Assembly: GCA_023715865.1 (NCBI GenBank)
Contig: JAMBOW010000001.1
Span: 558,001 to 622,000, forward strand
DNA: 64,000 nt
Source: Neobacillus mesonae
GTDB taxonomy: Bacteria; Bacillota; Bacilli; Paenibacillales; Paenibacillaceae
Direction: 5' to 3'
The position numbers and the translations under genes are program-made. Below the pieces are notes generated by a model. That model was not told the DNA's origin. It searched no databases and saw only the letters and a list, made by a program, of their open reading frames with translations. Shown piece by piece: positions 53,311-61,685 of this stretch (positions within the stretch are counted from its first letter, which is position 1; every line of letters starts with the position of its first letter).

Positions 53311-54195
53311 ATGACGAATAACAACAATCCATCTGTAGCTGTTGGATTTATCGGGTTAGGGGTAATGGGCAGGAGTATGGCCAAGCATATTCAGAGTGCG
53401 GGCTATTCTTTACATGTATACACACGCACGAAAGATAAAGCGGAGGAACTGATCCATTCAGGAGCACAATGGCATGAAGGTCCAAAGACACTCGCAGCAG
53501 CCTGCAATGTGATCATTACAATGGTTGGATACCCCAAAGATGTCGAAGAGCTTTATTTCGGCACCGAGGGGCTGATTATGAATGCGAAAAAAGGAGCGTA
53601 TCTCATCGATATGACGACCTCTAGTCCCCAATTGGCACAGCGAATCTATGATGCTTGTAAGAGTGAGGGGATTCATGCGATTGACGCTCCAGTCTCCGGT
53701 GGTGATATCGGTGCGAGAAACGCGGCTCTTTCCATTATGATTGGCGGAATAAAAGAAGATGTTGACGCGGTATATCCGCTTCTTACACTCTTAGGTAAAA
53801 ATATTGTTTACCAAGGAGAAGCCGGAGCCGGTCAGCATACCAAGATGTGCAATCAAATTGCCATTGCCTCTAATATGATAGGGGTGTGTGAAGCCTTAGC
53901 CTATGCGAAGCATGCCGGATTAGATCCAAACAGTGTCCTTGAAAGCATAGAGAGTGGTGCAGCAGGCAGCTGGTCATTAAGTCAATTGGGTCCGAGAATG
54001 ATCAGAAATGATTTCGAGCCGGGATTCTATGTAAAGCACTTTATTAAAGATATGGGAATTGCACTAGAAGCAGCGAAAGAGCTGGAACTCAGTACACCTG
54101 GACTATCCTTAGCTGAGTCCCTATATCAACAGCTGTCAGACACTGGATTCGATGAGAAAGGAACCCAATCTTTGTTTAAGCTGTATATAGGCTAA
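53311..54195 (+). CDS. Beta-hydroxyacid dehydrogenase (3-hydroxyisobutyrate dehydrogenase family)
   Basis: A ~294-residue NAD(P)-dependent enzyme with the Rossmann motif VGFIGLGVMGRSMAKHI, the family signature DAPVSGGDIGARNAALSIM and the catalytic Lys in GAGQHTKMCNQI. Substrates include tartronate semialdehyde, 3-hydroxyisobutyrate and related acids. The ATG at 53311 follows AAAGGGAG by 10 nt; an in-frame ATG at 53281 has no SD. Its place after the glycan locus suggests a role in uronate or sugar-acid breakdown. Confidence 0.92.
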   Translation: MTNNNNPSVAVGFIGLGVMGRSMAKHIQSAGYSLHVYTRTKDKAEELIHSGAQWHEGPKTLAAACNVIITMVGYPKDVEELYFGTEGLIMNAKKGAYLIDMTTSSPQLAQRIYDACKSEGIHAIDAPVSGGDIGARNAALSIMIGGIKEDVDAVYPLLTLLGKNIVYQGEAGAGQHTKMCNQIAIASNMIGVCEALAYAKHAGLDPNSVLESIESGAAGSWSLSQLGPRMIRNDFEPGFYVKHFIKDMGIALEAAKELELSTPGLSLAESLYQQLSDTGFDEKGTQSLFKLYIG

Positions 54196-54268
54196 TCGGA
54201 TCATTTTTCTAGATATATTTTATGATTGAATGGAAAATGCCGATATAAATAGGAATCAATCAAGGAGG

Positions 54269-54306
54269 AGCACACTATTCACCTAATTGGTAAATGTGTG
54301 CTTTTT
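54269..54306 (+). terminator. Terminator after the dehydrogenase gene
   Basis: AGCACAC (54269-54275) pairs with GTGTGCT (54296-54302); the loop holds a small ACC/GGT stem; five T follow. Confidence 0.8.
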
Positions 54307-54336
54307 ATGTTCTGGTCGTGAGAGGATGGAAAATCA

Positions 54337-55056
54337 ATGATAGTTGATAAGATCAGTGAATTTGTTCTATTAGAAAGTCTGGTCATGATCCGTACAAAAG
54401 ATAATACATTAGGAGGGCGTATTTCTTATATTGATGGTGAGGTATTTGAAATAGAGTTAAATGATAACAGACCAGTTTCTCTAGGAGAATCCATAGGTAT
54501 AACCATTTATGCTGAAGGCTTGATTACTTTTGATACCTATCCTATAGGCTTCTATCGTAAACATCTATTATGTATTCTGCCTCCGCCTATACAAAAAAGA
54601 ATATTTCAGCGTCGCAAGGATGTATTATTACCGGTACATCATCTGACATGCATCATTACAACAACGCATAAGCATTCAGCTGTTGGTATGGATACGGATG
54701 AAGCCGGTATTTTATGTGATATTAAAAATCTAAGTCAGCAAGAAGTCTTGTTTACATCAGATCTGCCTCTCGAGCTGAGCACAAGCGATACCGTGATCAT
54801 GGCTATGGGGGACGATCTTATATTTGACGCAGTGATAAAGCATAAAAAGCTGTCCGGGGGAAATCCGTTGTATCTAGCAGAACTGCAAGGAGTAACCAAG
54901 TCAAAGAAGCAAATGCTCAGATCATTAATTATCAATCAATTAGCTATACATAGAAATGCACAAATTGAATCAGAGCTTGTACTGACAGAGCAAGATAGCA
55001 AATCGAGTGATACAAATTCCTACATATTTAATAACTATAGAACAAACAAAAAATAA
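54337..55056 (+). CDS. PilZ-like protein, degenerate (YcgR-type architecture)
   Basis: A 239-residue protein with an N-terminal beta domain resembling the YcgR N-domain (residues 1-85) and a C-terminal region that lines up with PilZ. The c-di-GMP motifs are poor: RRKDVLLPV stands where RxxxR is expected, and CDIKNLSQQEV where DxSxxG is expected. It may have lost c-di-GMP binding or be only distantly related. The ATG follows AGAGGATGG. There are no flagellar neighbours. Confidence 0.55.
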   Translation: MIVDKISEFVLLESLVMIRTKDNTLGGRISYIDGEVFEIELNDNRPVSLGESIGITIYAEGLITFDTYPIGFYRKHLLCILPPPIQKRIFQRRKDVLLPVHHLTCIITTTHKHSAVGMDTDEAGILCDIKNLSQQEVLFTSDLPLELSTSDTVIMAMGDDLIFDAVIKHKKLSGGNPLYLAELQGVTKSKKQMLRSLIINQLAIHRNAQIESELVLTEQDSKSSDTNSYIFNNYRTNKK

Positions 55057-55075
55057 TAGAGTAAGCCGTGCTAAA

Positions 55076-55115
55076 CCAAAGCCAGCCACTGTCATTATAC
55101 AGCGGCTGGCTTTGG
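55076..55115. terminator. Bidirectional terminator between convergent genes
   Basis: Perfect 12-bp stem CCAAAGCCAGCC (55076-55087)/GGCTGGCTTTGG (55104-55115). T tracts on the outgoing sides are weak. Confidence 0.75.
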
Positions 55116-55130
55116 TGTTCTTAAGTTAAT

Positions 55131-55925
55131 TTAACTTTTGAACATTAATCGAATGGCTACAAAAATAAGCGCGATGGAAAGAAAGCGCAGAATCAATTGT
55201 CCGGGAAGCTTGGAGGCAATTTTGGCTCCGATCTGACTGCCTATAAGAGAACCTATGGCCAGCCATAGCATTTTGACAAAATCGATATGTCCTAACGCCA
55301 AATGCGCAATGCTCCCTGTAGTTGCCGAGATGAGGATTGAGAGCATTGAGGTAGCGGCAGCGATATGAGCAGGGAAAGATAGCAGCATGACCATAGTAGG
55401 CACCATAACAGAGCCTCCGCCAATACCGAATAAGCTGGAAATAAACCCGACCGCGAGAGCTATAATTACACCGAATTTCATGTTAAATGAATAGGTATGC
55501 GTCACTCCTGAGGAGTCAGAGAATGTTCGCTCAACGGTTGGTTTTAACAAATGACTCTTTGATTTTTGTGGTTTTTTTAACAAGAAAAGCGCCATGCCCA
55601 GCAGGAAAATCCCAAGTGCAATGAAGAAGGCCTGATTACTTACCACATTAGCAGTAAATGCGCCTAGAATCGAACCTGGAACCATGGCTACAGCGAACAG
55701 AATACCGCTTTTAATATCAATTCGTTTCTGCTTAAGATACGCAATGGTGCTGGATAACGAGCCAAATACGAGCACCGCAAGCGAGGTGCCGACAATTTGT
55801 GAAACCGGCATATCATATGCAAAAGCGAGAAACGGAACGATGATAAATCCTCCGCCTAATCCTACGACGGCACCACATAAAGATGAGAGTGCGCCGACTA
55901 AAAGAAGTATTGCAATTTCAATCAT
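55131..55925 (-). CDS. TauE/SafE (TSUP) family anion exporter
   Basis: A ~264-residue membrane protein with about eight helices in two repeats and the glycine-rich motifs VVGLGGGFIIVPFLAF and LFGIGGGSVMVPTMVM of the family, which moves sulfite, sulfonates, sulfoacetate or similar anions. The ATG at 55923-55925 follows GAAGGGC; the longer frame upstream lacks support. It is downstream of a GntR regulator with 19 bp between them. Confidence 0.92.
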   Translation of the reverse strand: MIEIAILLLVGALSSLCGAVVGLGGGFIIVPFLAFAYDMPVSQIVGTSLAVLVFGSLSSTIAYLKQKRIDIKSGILFAVAMVPGSILGAFTANVVSNQAFFIALGIFLLGMALFLLKKPQKSKSHLLKPTVERTFSDSSGVTHTYSFNMKFGVIIALAVGFISSLFGIGGGSVMVPTMVMLLSFPAHIAAATSMLSILISATTGSIAHLALGHIDFVKMLWLAIGSLIGSQIGAKIASKLPGQLILRFLSIALIFVAIRLMFKS

Positions 55926-55944
55926 AACTAGCCCTTCTTCCAAT

Positions 55945-56592
55945 TTAGTTCTGTACGTATTTTTGAATGCGCGGGAATACATCCTTATTGTGAGCGCTCA
56001 AGAGCTGGATCGCCTGATCAACTTGGCCCTCTTGCAGGTAATGGACGATTTGTTTGTGTTCATTCAGCGATTTTTGTATATTTTTAATTTCCATAAAGGA
56101 CATGGTTTGAATATTCAGCAGCGGAACACCCAGACGATTGTATGCATCCTTGATTACATTACTGTGCGCAGACAATATGAGCTGATAATGGAATTCATAG
56201 TTGAGCCGAGCATATTGTTCGGGGTCATGCTTGATTTTATCCATTTCCTCCAATATATCGTTCATCTTTGTCAAATAAGGCTCAAGTTTATTCATTCGAA
56301 TACGCTGTATGGCCAGATCCTCCAAGTAACGGCGGATTTCAAGCAGATCCTCTGTTTCCTCCAATGTATAGCCTTTAATGATTGTGCCTTTCCGAGGGAA
56401 CTTTTGTATGTAACCATCCAGAAGCAATAAAGAAAGGGCTTCGCGGACTGGAGCTCGGCTCGTGCCGAATTCTTCCGCAATGTGCATTTCTACCAGTTTG
56501 TCACCTGTACGCAGGTCTCCGGACATGATTTTCTTAATAATATGCTCTTTAATTAATTGCGGCAGTTGATGCTGATCAGCCATTTTATTCAT
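55945..56592 (-). CDS. GntR family regulator, FCD type
   Basis: A ~215-residue regulator with an N-terminal winged helix (LREHIIKK-type start, HIAEEFGTSRAPVREALSLL) and a C-terminal FCD all-helical ligand domain with its metal-binding His residues (LNYEFHYQLI, LNEHKQIVHYL). The ATG at 56590-56592 lies 7 nt after GGAGG; the frame extends upstream without an SD. It probably controls itself and the TSUP exporter through the palindrome just upstream, with an organic acid as effector. Confidence 0.93.
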   Translation of the reverse strand: MNKMADQHQLPQLIKEHIIKKIMSGDLRTGDKLVEMHIAEEFGTSRAPVREALSLLLLDGYIQKFPRKGTIIKGYTLEETEDLLEIRRYLEDLAIQRIRMNKLEPYLTKMNDILEEMDKIKHDPEQYARLNYEFHYQLILSAHSNVIKDAYNRLGVPLLNIQTMSFMEIKNIQKSLNEHKQIVHYLQEGQVDQAIQLLSAHNKDVFPRIQKYVQN

Positions 56593-56622
56593 ACAGAACC
56601 TCCGAAACAATGCATATTGTCG

Positions 56623-56634
56623 ATTGTCGACAAT
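56623..56634. promoter_or_regulatory. Palindromic GntR-FCD operator
   Basis: ATTGTCGACAAT is a perfect 12-bp palindrome, of the TTGTNNACAA form bound by FCD-type GntR proteins, 31 bp upstream of the gntR start. A partial copy ATATTGTCG overlaps its left side. Confidence 0.75.
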
Positions 56635-56792
56635 CATAAGGTAACATAGGTATTTGCAATGATGCAACCTCTGTAAGACAATTATCAACGTAGAAACCTT
56701 ATGGGTTAAGGAATAAAGTGAATGAGATACTTGAGTTATATCAGATTCTATGTCTAATAAGATAATTTAAAACGATGGGGGAGAGCATTCAT

Positions 56793-57155
56793 TTGGAAAA
56801 CGTATCAGATGTAGATCAATTGGAATCAGTAAGATCTTTAACATCGACAATCAGCAAATTAGAAAGTGCCTTATCCCAGATGACTCAAAGCGGCGCAAAT
56901 ACTACCTTAGTAAAGAAACGACTCAAAGCTGTATCCATCGGCTTAGCCATGCTGGAAAACGTATGGAATCAACGCCCCCAACATTACACGCAGGAAGAAT
57001 TAGCAGAAGCTCACAAAGTTATTACTGGTTTAATTCCATCGATTGAAAACAGTTATGCTAAGTCAAAGGCTGGTAGTCCTCAACGGACACTTTTAGAAAG
57101 AAGAATTAAAGCGTTGAAACTAGCTGGTCAAGCGATTGACGAGCTTTCTACTTAA
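56793..57155 (+). CDS. Small helical protein of unknown function
   Basis: A ~120-residue protein with a predicted helical, partly coiled-coil character (VRSLTSTISKLESALSQ, LLERRIKALKLAGQAIDEL); the two halves each hold a KKRLKA/ERRIKAL segment and resemble an internal duplication. The TTG at 56793 is 7 nt after GGGGGAGAG, whereas the ATG at 56775 overlaps that SD and has none. I do not recognise a family. No neighbour suggests a function. Confidence 0.65.
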   Translation: MENVSDVDQLESVRSLTSTISKLESALSQMTQSGANTTLVKKRLKAVSIGLAMLENVWNQRPQHYTQEELAEAHKVITGLIPSIENSYAKSKAGSPQRTLLERRIKALKLAGQAIDELST

Positions 57156-57287
57156 TAACTCTCAGTGTAAAACGAAGCTAAGAAAGAGCTTTAGTTAGCC
57201 TTACTGAACAATAACGAATGGTTGTCTTTGAAAATTCTGAAGTTATAAGCCCACTCAACTAAAGGGAGACGATAATTCTAAACAATA

Positions 57288-57314
57288 GGAGCAGTTGCCG
57301 TTGGCAGCTGCTCC
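57288..57314. repeat. Dispersed hairpin repeat, copy 1
   Basis: GGAGCAGTTGCC-GTT-GGCAGCTGCTCC, a 12-bp stem with one G-T pair, followed by ATTTTCATTAAGC. A closely similar unit lies at 63683-63711. It may act as a weak terminator, but the shared downstream sequence suggests a dispersed repeat family or the trace of an element end. Confidence 0.7.
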
Positions 57315-57468
57315 ATTTTCATTAAGCTGACGGATCAGGCTAATTCAATGACAAAATGAAACTAAGGGTGAATCGGGAGAACCCATATCTCTAGCATGAG
57401 CAGGTATATTCGTGCCATGTGCAGAATACTGTACAACAAAATCGTCCATGACGGATGGAGGGAAACGG

Positions 57469-58791
57469 ATGCAGCGCAGTTGGGTGAATTCGCCGTATTC
57501 ATTTTCGCTTGGCATGTTTGCCATGATGGTCCCGAGCCAGGCGTTCAGCTCGTTTTACATCTTTTTTTACGTGGATACGTTGGGTCTTGGTATAGGGCTC
57601 GCCTCTCTTGCGAGAACTGTTTTTTTGATCTGGGATGCCATTAACAATCCGCTCATGGGGTATTGGTCCGATCGCACAAAGACCAGGCTGGGACGTCGTA
57701 GGCCTTGGGTATTCGGAGCCATTCCACTGTTCATGCTGACCTTCGTGCTGGTGTTCTCTCCGCCGGAAGGATTATCACAGAACGGGCTGTTCATGTGGTT
57801 TTTGGTTGCCCTTATCCTGTATGAAGCGGTAGCAACCGTACTATGGGTCAATTATGGGGCGCTGTTCCCCGAGCTATTTCGTGGAAACCGCATTCGGGCG
57901 AAGGCGTCGGCCATTCAGCAGGGTTATCAGGTCATGGCGCTATTGATCGGCACTGCGCTGACCCCGATTATCTATGACGCGATGGGGTTTTCGAATATGG
58001 CGATTCTTTACGCGCTGCTGTTCGGCGTGTTCATGTTCCTCTGCATGATGAGCGTCCGGGAGCAGGAGGTATACAGCACAAGTGAGCAGCTTAAGCTTGC
58101 TATAGCATTCCGTGAAACCTTGCGCAACAAAAAGTTCTGGGTGTTTAACATTTCCAATTCATTTGGCCAGACGGTAAATGGGCTGATAAGCTCAACAATC
58201 CCTTTTTACGCAAAATATGTGCTGAGCATCCCGGACAATCAAGTATCGATTCTGATGGGGGCCGTATTTGTATCCGTTATCCCCTTGGTGTTCGTCTGGT
58301 ATTGGATAATCCGTAGAATGGATGGCGTGAGGGCATGGCGACTGTCACTCGGCGTATACGGTGTATCCGTCATTCCCCTCTGGTTTGGCTACGATCTGAT
58401 CAGCGGTATACTGGCAGGTATCGGCGTAGGATTCGGTTTAGCAGGATTTCTAGTAACGCCGGCTATGGTTAGCGGCAGCATCATCGATGAAGATGCCGAG
58501 CGGACGGGACAACGCAGAGAAGGGATTTATACGGCCATCAGCGGATTTATTACGCGTTCCAGCGGGTTGATCTCTGCCCTGGCCTTTTTTGTTGTGGGCC
58601 TGATATTCGGGTATGAAAGCGGCGACAATCCAGGGAGTGATCCGGAATCGACCTTCAGGTACTTGATCAGCATCGTACCTTTGTGCTTGCTCGCCATTTC
58701 TTTCCTGCTCTCGTTTGCAACCAAAATCGAATTCTCAGAAACCATAGGAGGCAGGCATGACACTGGAACGAAGACTCATCATAAACTGTGA
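57469..58791 (+). CDS. MFS transporter, GPH (MelB-like) sugar:cation symporter type
   Basis: A ~440-residue symporter with twelve helices. SFYIFFYVDTLGLG, DAINNPLMGYWSDRTKTRLGRRRPWV and GIYTAISGFITRSSG are GPH-family marks. Members take up glycosides or glucuronides with Na+ or H+. The ATG at 57469 follows GGAGGG by 6 nt; the frame is open further up without support. It overlaps the ChbG-like gene by 35 bp, so uptake and deacetylation are probably linked. It appears more GC-rich than the neighbours upstream. Confidence 0.9.
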   Translation: MQRSWVNSPYSFSLGMFAMMVPSQAFSSFYIFFYVDTLGLGIGLASLARTVFLIWDAINNPLMGYWSDRTKTRLGRRRPWVFGAIPLFMLTFVLVFSPPEGLSQNGLFMWFLVALILYEAVATVLWVNYGALFPELFRGNRIRAKASAIQQGYQVMALLIGTALTPIIYDAMGFSNMAILYALLFGVFMFLCMMSVREQEVYSTSEQLKLAIAFRETLRNKKFWVFNISNSFGQTVNGLISSTIPFYAKYVLSIPDNQVSILMGAVFVSVIPLVFVWYWIIRRMDGVRAWRLSLGVYGVSVIPLWFGYDLISGILAGIGVGFGLAGFLVTPAMVSGSIIDEDAERTGQRREGIYTAISGFITRSSGLISALAFFVVGLIFGYESGDNPGSDPESTFRYLISIVPLCLLAISFLLSFATKIEFSETIGGRHDTGTKTHHKL

Positions 58792-59680
58792 CGATTTCGG
58801 TCAAAGCAAGGCCATGAATGAGGCGATTCGGCATTTGCTGGAGGAGAACAAAGTCTCCTCGGCAACCATTATGACCGTGGCTCCCGGTTTTGAAGAGGCA
58901 GCCTCCTGGGCGGCATACAGACGTCAACAGAATGTCGGGCTGCATCTTACCTTGACGAGCGAATTCGAGGCTCTGCGATGGAGCAGCTTAACGGGACACC
59001 CCTCCCTTCATGACGATAGTGGTCATCAGTATCGAAACGTACAGGAGTTTGAAAGGGGGGCAAAAACGAGTGCAGTGTTAAAGGAGCTGGAGGCGCAGTA
59101 TCGGCTGGCGAGCAAGGCAGGCATCCGCATCAGCCATGTAGATAATCACATGGGCAGCCTATACGGGATGGAAACAGGACGCAGTCTCATTCCTCAAATG
59201 CTGTGGAAGATTAGAAGTTGGCGTCTCCCCGCACGGTTATTCCGCTATATCGATCCGGAGGACCCGCTGCTCAGCTCGCTGGCGAATATTGAGCGTCCGG
59301 TCGCCCTCGCCTCGGGCCTTGCTGATACGTTTGGCGTACCGATCCCGGATTACCTGCTCTCACATCCGTTTCCTGTTGTCGAGGGGGAGACCTATGAGAG
59401 CTTCAAGCAATCACTGCTTGATAAGCTGTACAGACTCCCTGAAGGGGTCAGCGAAATCTATGTCCATCCCGGAGCGGAAGATGAATGGATGCTGGCGAAT
59501 ATTCCGAATTGGGAAAAGCGGGTATGGGAGTATCGGCTGCTGTTTGATAACGATTTTGCTTACGGGCTGCGAGATGCCAACGTGATCCTAACGGATTACC
59601 GCTATGTGGAGGAGCATTTGAAACGCTCCCGCATGCGCTCGGTCGTTAAGCTGATGAAGGTTGTGGCACAAAAATCGTGA
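58757..59680 (+). CDS. ChbG/YdjC-like carbohydrate deacetylase
   Basis: A 307-residue TIM-barrel-like enzyme of the ChbG/HpnK family that removes acetyl groups from N-acetylated sugars such as chitooligosaccharides. INCDDFGQSKAMNEAI supplies the metal Asp pair, with HLTLTSE and SHVDNHMGS giving the His residues, and VHPGAEDEW near the end. AGGAGG is 5 nt before the ATG. Coupling to an upstream MFS symporter points to import and deacetylation of an amino-sugar compound. Confidence 0.9.
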   Translation: MTLERRLIINCDDFGQSKAMNEAIRHLLEENKVSSATIMTVAPGFEEAASWAAYRRQQNVGLHLTLTSEFEALRWSSLTGHPSLHDDSGHQYRNVQEFERGAKTSAVLKELEAQYRLASKAGIRISHVDNHMGSLYGMETGRSLIPQMLWKIRSWRLPARLFRYIDPEDPLLSSLANIERPVALASGLADTFGVPIPDYLLSHPFPVVEGETYESFKQSLLDKLYRLPEGVSEIYVHPGAEDEWMLANIPNWEKRVWEYRLLFDNDFAYGLRDANVILTDYRYVEEHLKRSRMRSVVKLMKVVAQKS

Positions 59681-59719
59681 ACCAAGCTACATCTTGAATA
59701 AATTTAAGGCGGTATTTTA

Positions 59720-60172
59720 ATGAATAAGTTTGAAATTAAAGTCGTTAAGTATAATCCCAAGTATGCTGAACTTACAGTGGAAATGTGGAGAGATAGTAAG
59801 GAACGGGCAATTGGTCAGGCTGAAATCCATAGCTTCGAAAACCATCTCTATTTTATAAATCATATATTATCTGAACAGTATCAAATAGATTTAGCGATAA
59901 TTGATGAAAAAGTAGTGGGAATGATTGCCTATAGTAAAACGGAGATAAGCCAACTTTATATTCATATTGATTATCAAGGCAATGGTATAGGGCAAACCTT
60001 ACTTAATAAAGCAAAAGCACAAGCAAGCGGAAACTTAACTGTATATACATTTGAAGTTAATAAAAATGCTCGAAAATTTTATGAGAAAAATGGATTCGAA
60101 ATTATGGGTAGAGGGCATGAAAATGAAGAAAATTTACCTGATATTCTATATGAGTGGAAATTGTACAATTGA
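59720..60172 (+). CDS. GNAT family N-acetyltransferase
   Basis: A 150-residue acetyl-CoA-dependent acetyltransferase with the acetyl-CoA loop IDYQGNGIGQTLLNKAK and the C-terminal NKNARKFYEKNGFEIMGRG. AAGGCGG lies about 8 nt before the ATG. The gene is clearly more AT-rich than the MFS-ChbG pair beside it, which suggests separate origin. Substrate unknown. Confidence 0.9.
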   Translation: MNKFEIKVVKYNPKYAELTVEMWRDSKERAIGQAEIHSFENHLYFINHILSEQYQIDLAIIDEKVVGMIAYSKTEISQLYIHIDYQGNGIGQTLLNKAKAQASGNLTVYTFEVNKNARKFYEKNGFEIMGRGHENEENLPDILYEWKLYN

Positions 60173-60337
60173 TGCTATAATTGCGTAGGTTCTTAAAACC
60201 ATCTTATTTACGCTAAATCATTTTATTGGTTGATAGATATTTATAATGAACTAGATCAGGAAAAATAAGCATGCTGTTTTATCCATTGGATAGAAAGAGC
60301 TTTTAGTCATACTGGGTTACAAGAACATATTTCTAGT

Positions 60338-60366
60338 GAAAGCCGCTGATTTAGCGGCTTTCTTTG
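60338..60366 (+). terminator. Terminator in the gap after the GNAT gene
   Basis: Perfect 10-bp stem GAAAGCCGCT/AGCGGCTTTC (60338-60362), then TTTG. It lies ~165 bp past the GNAT stop; the stretch between holds no visible gene. Confidence 0.7.
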
Positions 60367-60448
60367 TTTTATCAGTACAGCACCTTCCAGGTAGGCTTGG
60401 CTTTTATTGTTGGTAGAATCGCCGGTTACAAATAAACGTCATACAAAA

Positions 60449-60503
60449 TGCAAAGTATGCTTGACATAAATTGCAAAGCAAACTATTCTAAAAATGCAAA
60501 GTA
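60449..60503 (+). promoter_or_regulatory. Promoter with three phased operator repeats for the XRE operon
   Basis: TTGACA (60461-60466), 17-bp spacer, TATTCT (60484-60489). TGCAAAGTA, TGCAAAGCA and TGCAAAGTA start at 60449, 60472 and 60495, exactly 23 bp apart, before, within and after the promoter. This phasing fits cooperative binding of the XRE repressor encoded just downstream. Confidence 0.75.
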
Positions 60504-60525
60504 AACATTGCAAGGGAGTGGTCAC

Positions 60526-60732
60526 TTGAAGACAAGAATTGCGGAACTGCGTAAGCAGCACAAGCTGTCCCAGGAAGAGCTGGGGCTGATCGTAGGCGTT
60601 ACCCGGCAAACCATCACCTCGCTTGAGAGGGGGAAATATACGGCTTCCCTTGTTCTTGCCTACAAGATTGCCAAACATTTTGGACTCACCATTGAAGAAG
60701 TTTTTGATTTCAGCGAAGTGGAGGAATTGTAA
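60526..60732 (+). CDS. Small XRE family regulator
   Basis: A 68-residue HTH_3 regulator, practically only the DNA-binding domain: IAELRKQHKLSQEELGLIVG, VTRQTITSLERGKY and the end FGLTIEEVFDF. The TTG at 60526 is 7 nt after AAGGGAG. It is coupled to the next gene by a TAATG overlap. This minimal XRE plus a DUF2178-like membrane protein is a common pair in Firmicutes, probably a signal-responsive repressor and its partner. Confidence 0.92.
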   Translation: MKTRIAELRKQHKLSQEELGLIVGVTRQTITSLERGKYTASLVLAYKIAKHFGLTIEEVFDFSEVEEL

Positions 60733-61172
60733 TGGATAAGTACAAGGTTCAAATTAAAACTCGCAAGAACGCACTGTCAATAGTAGCTGCTGCCACGTTA
60801 TTGATCTATGTGGGGCTTGTGTTTTACCGCGGTGGTCTGCCCGAATTGCCCAGTTTTATAAAGGGGTTTCATACAGGCGCTTTTATCGGCGTTGAGTTAT
60901 GTGTCGTTTTTTTTCTTGCCAAATACATAAAAGCCAGCAAAAATAACGCTGAACTGAAGAAGCTGTATATCGAGGAGAATGATGAGCGGAACGGACTGAT
61001 TCTCCAGAGTGCCAGCTCACTTAGCATAGCCATGATTCTTGTGGGATTGGCTATTGCCTCCGTGATTGCCGGTTTTTTCAATCCTTTAATATTCTATACC
61101 TTACTAACTGCCCTACTATTTGTTTTGATTGTATTTTTTGCGTTGTGGAAGTATTACACGAAAAAACTTTAA
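60732..61172 (+). CDS. DUF2178-like membrane protein
   Basis: A 146-residue protein with four predicted membrane helices in two pairs and a cytosolic loop between them carrying YIEENDERNGLIL, the EExDER-type motif that marks this family. The start overlaps the XRE stop. The pair is likely a regulator-antagonist unit, with the membrane protein sensing an envelope signal or controlling the repressor (inference). Confidence 0.8.
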   Translation: MDKYKVQIKTRKNALSIVAAATLLIYVGLVFYRGGLPELPSFIKGFHTGAFIGVELCVVFFLAKYIKASKNNAELKKLYIEENDERNGLILQSASSLSIAMILVGLAIASVIAGFFNPLIFYTLLTALLFVLIVFFALWKYYTKKL

Positions 61173-61685
61173 AAGGCTAAATCAAAGCGGCGAAGAAAAA
61201 CAATCGTCGTACTGTAAATCTAGTTTCGGGGGTCTCACTAACCTATATGTATAGTTTTTTCATTTCCCGTGATGATATATTTATAGCTTATTCTGATTAA
61301 CAGAATATGAACGAACTTAGAATAGAATCATAAAGTTAATTATTGCCAAAAGGTAGGTGACGTGAAAGTAAGTTGGCAAAATGAAAAGGGAAAAACGATC
61401 GGTTCATCCGAACTGTAATCGTCAAGCAAACCAGAAGATGAGATATCAACGAGGGCCTATTCGAGTCAGAGAGCTAGAGATCTTCAGGGGGCTCGTCTGG
61501 TCGTCTCTGATATCATATAAAACCATTCGTAAATGTCTCCTAGGCGGATTCTGGTAGCACTAGCAAGCTGAAAATTCAGAAAGACCACTACATACTACAC
61601 AAGCTATTCTGAGTCTGATGTTATTTGCTAACTTATTGTGACACTAGCAAAAAATGCGTATATGAGTTTTATGGAGGAATAATAG
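61173..61685. other. Gene-poor region with only a weak small ORF
   Basis: About 510 bp without a convincing gene. AAAGGTAGG followed by GTG at 61362 opens an 18-codon ORF (ends 61418) with sequence VKVSWQNEKGKTIGSSEL, possibly a remnant. TTTGCTA/TAGCAAA near 61625-61652 forms a 7-bp stem upstream of the next gene. The region may be a relic of a lost gene or insertion. Confidence 0.4.

Noticed and set aside
55684..56430. 248-codon plus-strand frame over the TSUP and GntR genes
   Set aside because: Both minus-strand genes are clear family members; this frame is their shadow.
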